7,341 nt of DNA from JAVVHH01 sp032249615 (lineage in GTDB: Bacteria; Pseudomonadota; Alphaproteobacteria; Acetobacterales; Acetobacteraceae). Location: positions 1 to 7,341 of the forward strand of contig JAVVHH010000175.1 in the NCBI GenBank assembly GCA_032249615.1, written 5' to 3'. Shown here piece after piece: positions 6,252 to 7,341 of this stretch. A program made the translations under genes and the position numbers. Below the pieces are notes generated by a model. That model saw only the letters and a list, made by a program, of their open reading frames with translations, ran no database searches and had not been told where the DNA came from. Position 1 is the stretch's first letter. Every line of letters begins with the position of its first letter.

Positions 6252-6286
6252 GCGGGCCATTTCTCTTGTCCGAGACCCGGCCCCGC
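6252..6286 (+). other. Stem-loop just after livF, possible weak or Rho-assisted terminator
   Basis: GCGGGCC (6252-6258) pairs with GGCCCCGC (6279-6286), leaving one bulged C. Inside it, TCTC (6262-6265) pairs with GAGA (6272-6275) around a six-base loop, with a three-by-three internal loop between the two stems. It begins two bases after the livF stop. The sequence following is ATTAGGTCAGG with no T-run, so a classical intrinsic terminator is not supported. It could lower read-through into asd, protect the 3' end of the liv message, or have no role. Confidence 0.4.
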
Positions 6287-6304
6287 ATTAGGTCAGGCGC
6301 GTAA

Positions 6305-6310
6305 CGGAGA
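6305..6310 (+). promoter_or_regulatory. Ribosome binding site for asd
   Basis: CGGAGA at 6305-6310 lies six bases before the ATG at 6317 and is a good match to the Shine-Dalgarno core. It favours that ATG over an ATG at 6313, which is in another frame and too close. The gap has no clear -35/-10 pair, so whether asd has its own promoter is not decided. Confidence 0.7.
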
Positions 6311-6316
6311 TAATGC

Positions 6317-7339
6317 ATGACCTATCGAGTGGCCGTCGTCGGCGCGACCGGAGCTGTGGGACGCGAGATCCTGAAGACGCTCGATGAGCGGCGCTTCCCC
6401 GTCTCGGACGTCGTAGCCCTGGCCTCCGCCCGCTCAGTCGGTCAGGAAGTCAGTTTCGGGGAAAAGCGGATCTTGAAGGTCAAGAGCCTCGAAACGTTCG
6501 ACTTCAAGGGCATCGACATCGCACTGTTCAGCCCCGGCGCGGCGATCTCGGCAATCCATGCACCCCGCGCCGCCAAAGCCGGCTGCCTCGTGATCGACAA
6601 CACCAGCCAGTTCCGCATGGACCCCGACGTGCCGCTCGTGGTGCCGGAGGTCAACGGGGCCGCGCTCGACGGCATCAAGCGCGGGATCGTGGCGAACCCG
6701 AATTGTTCGACGATCCAGATGGTCGTGGCGCTCAAGCCGCTGCACGACCGTTTCCGTGTCAAGCGGGTCGTGGTCGCCACCTATCAATCGGTCTCGGGCG
6801 CGGGCAAGGAAGGCATGGACGAGCTGTGGTCGCAATCCCGGGCGCTTCATGTGAACGACCCGGTCACCCCGCAGGAGTTCACCAAGCCGATCGCCTTCAA
6901 CGTCATCCCGCACATCGACAGCTTCATGGATGACGGCTCGACGAAAGAAGAGTGGAAGATGGTAGTCGAGACCAAGAAGATCTTGGATCCAGCAATTAAG
7001 GTGGCGGCCACCTGCGTGCGCGTCCCGGTCTTCATCGGCCATTCGGAGGCCATCACCGTCGAGTTCGAGCGCCCGGTCACGGTGGCCGAAGCGCGCGCCG
7101 CGTTGCGGGAGGCGCCCGGCATTGTGGTGCAGGACCAGCGCGAGGACGGCGGCTACATCACCCCGATCGACTGCGTGGGGGAGGACGCGACGTATGTCAG
7201 CCGTATCCGGCTCGACCCCACCGTGCCGAGCGGCCTGCAGTTCTGGTGCGTGTCGGACAATTTGCGCAAAGGCGCGGCCTTGAATGCGGTGCAGATTGCG
7301 GAAATGGTCGTCCAGCGCAAGTTGCTGAAAGCAGCTTAG
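6317..7339 (+). CDS. asd: Aspartate-semialdehyde dehydrogenase
   Basis: This 340-residue cytoplasmic enzyme makes L-aspartate 4-semialdehyde from aspartyl phosphate with NADPH, the branch point to lysine/diaminopimelate, methionine, threonine and, through threonine, isoleucine. Visible features are the N-terminal NADP-binding loop VVGATGAVG at 7-15; ALASARSVG at 35-42; SQFRMDPDVPLVVPEVN at 97-113; the active site NPNCSTIQ at 127-134 with nucleophile Cys130; TYQSVSGAGKEG at 155-166; FNVIPHID at 194-201; EEWKM at 211-215; and ATCVRVPVFIGHSE at 231-244 with substrate-binding Arg235 and acid-base His242. The C-terminal dimer region ends with DNLRKGAALNAVQIAE at 314-329. The length is normal for the bacterial enzyme and it appears complete, ending two bases before the window edge. 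It follows livF by 66 bases on the same strand, so it may be partly co-transcribed with the transporter genes. Confidence 0.97.
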   Translation: MTYRVAVVGATGAVGREILKTLDERRFPVSDVVALASARSVGQEVSFGEKRILKVKSLETFDFKGIDIALFSPGAAISAIHAPRAAKAGCLVIDNTSQFRMDPDVPLVVPEVNGAALDGIKRGIVANPNCSTIQMVVALKPLHDRFRVKRVVVATYQSVSGAGKEGMDELWSQSRALHVNDPVTPQEFTKPIAFNVIPHIDSFMDDGSTKEEWKMVVETKKILDPAIKVAATCVRVPVFIGHSEAITVEFERPVTVAEARAALREAPGIVVQDQREDGGYITPIDCVGEDATYVSRIRLDPTVPSGLQFWCVSDNLRKGAALNAVQIAEMVVQRKLLKAA

Positions 7340-7341
7340 AC

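Noticed and set aside
6266..6294. TTGTCC at 6266-6271 with TAGGTC at 6289-6294 as an asd promoter
   Set aside because: The 17-base spacing is right, but the -10 match is poor and the -35 lies in the loop of the livF-distal hairpin. This is not better than chance.

Overview
The window looks like a GC-rich proteobacterial chromosome, most probably an alphaproteobacterium of the Rhodospirillales/Hyphomicrobiales type. This placement rests on strong G/C preference at third codon positions, tightly packed genes, and the style of the Liv, XthA and Asd proteins. It is an inference from composition and protein flavour, not from a marker gene. I see no mobile element, CRISPR array, tRNA, rRNA or phage gene.

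Layout. On the minus strand at the left edge lie the first 20 codons of an unidentified hydrophobic protein (1-61). Its start codon overlaps by one base the stop of xthA (61-864, minus), an exonuclease III / AP endonuclease. A 65-bp divergent gap (865-929) separates xthA from a plus-strand cluster that fills the rest of the window. The order is a periplasmic binding protein of the branched-chain amino acid (HAAT) type (930-2060), a YghU-type glutathione transferase (2063-2935), two permeases livH (3005-3886) and livM (3886-4728), two ATPases livG (4725-5543) and livF (5540-6250), and finally asd, aspartate-semialdehyde dehydrogenase (6317-7339).

How the genes work together. The binding protein, LivH, LivM, LivG and LivF make one complete ABC importer: a periplasmic receptor, a membrane heterodimer and an ATPase heterodimer. 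The four membrane and ATPase genes overlap by 1 or 4 bases and are surely one translationally coupled unit. yghU sits inside this operon, two bases after the binding-protein gene, with its ribosome binding site in that gene's last codons. This is the least ordinary feature of the window and suggests a link between the imported compound and glutathione chemistry, although plain co-location is possible. asd may be a read-through partner or have its own promoter.

The only two sizeable gaps within the plus-strand cluster (2936-3004 and 6251-6316) each hold a stem-loop without a following T-run. The first is long and strong and fits an mRNA-stability or processing element that would set the binding protein and YghU apart from the permeases and ATPases. 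Overall this is a normal metabolic/transport region. I found no convincing evidence of an undescribed system, and the findings are modest and scored accordingly.
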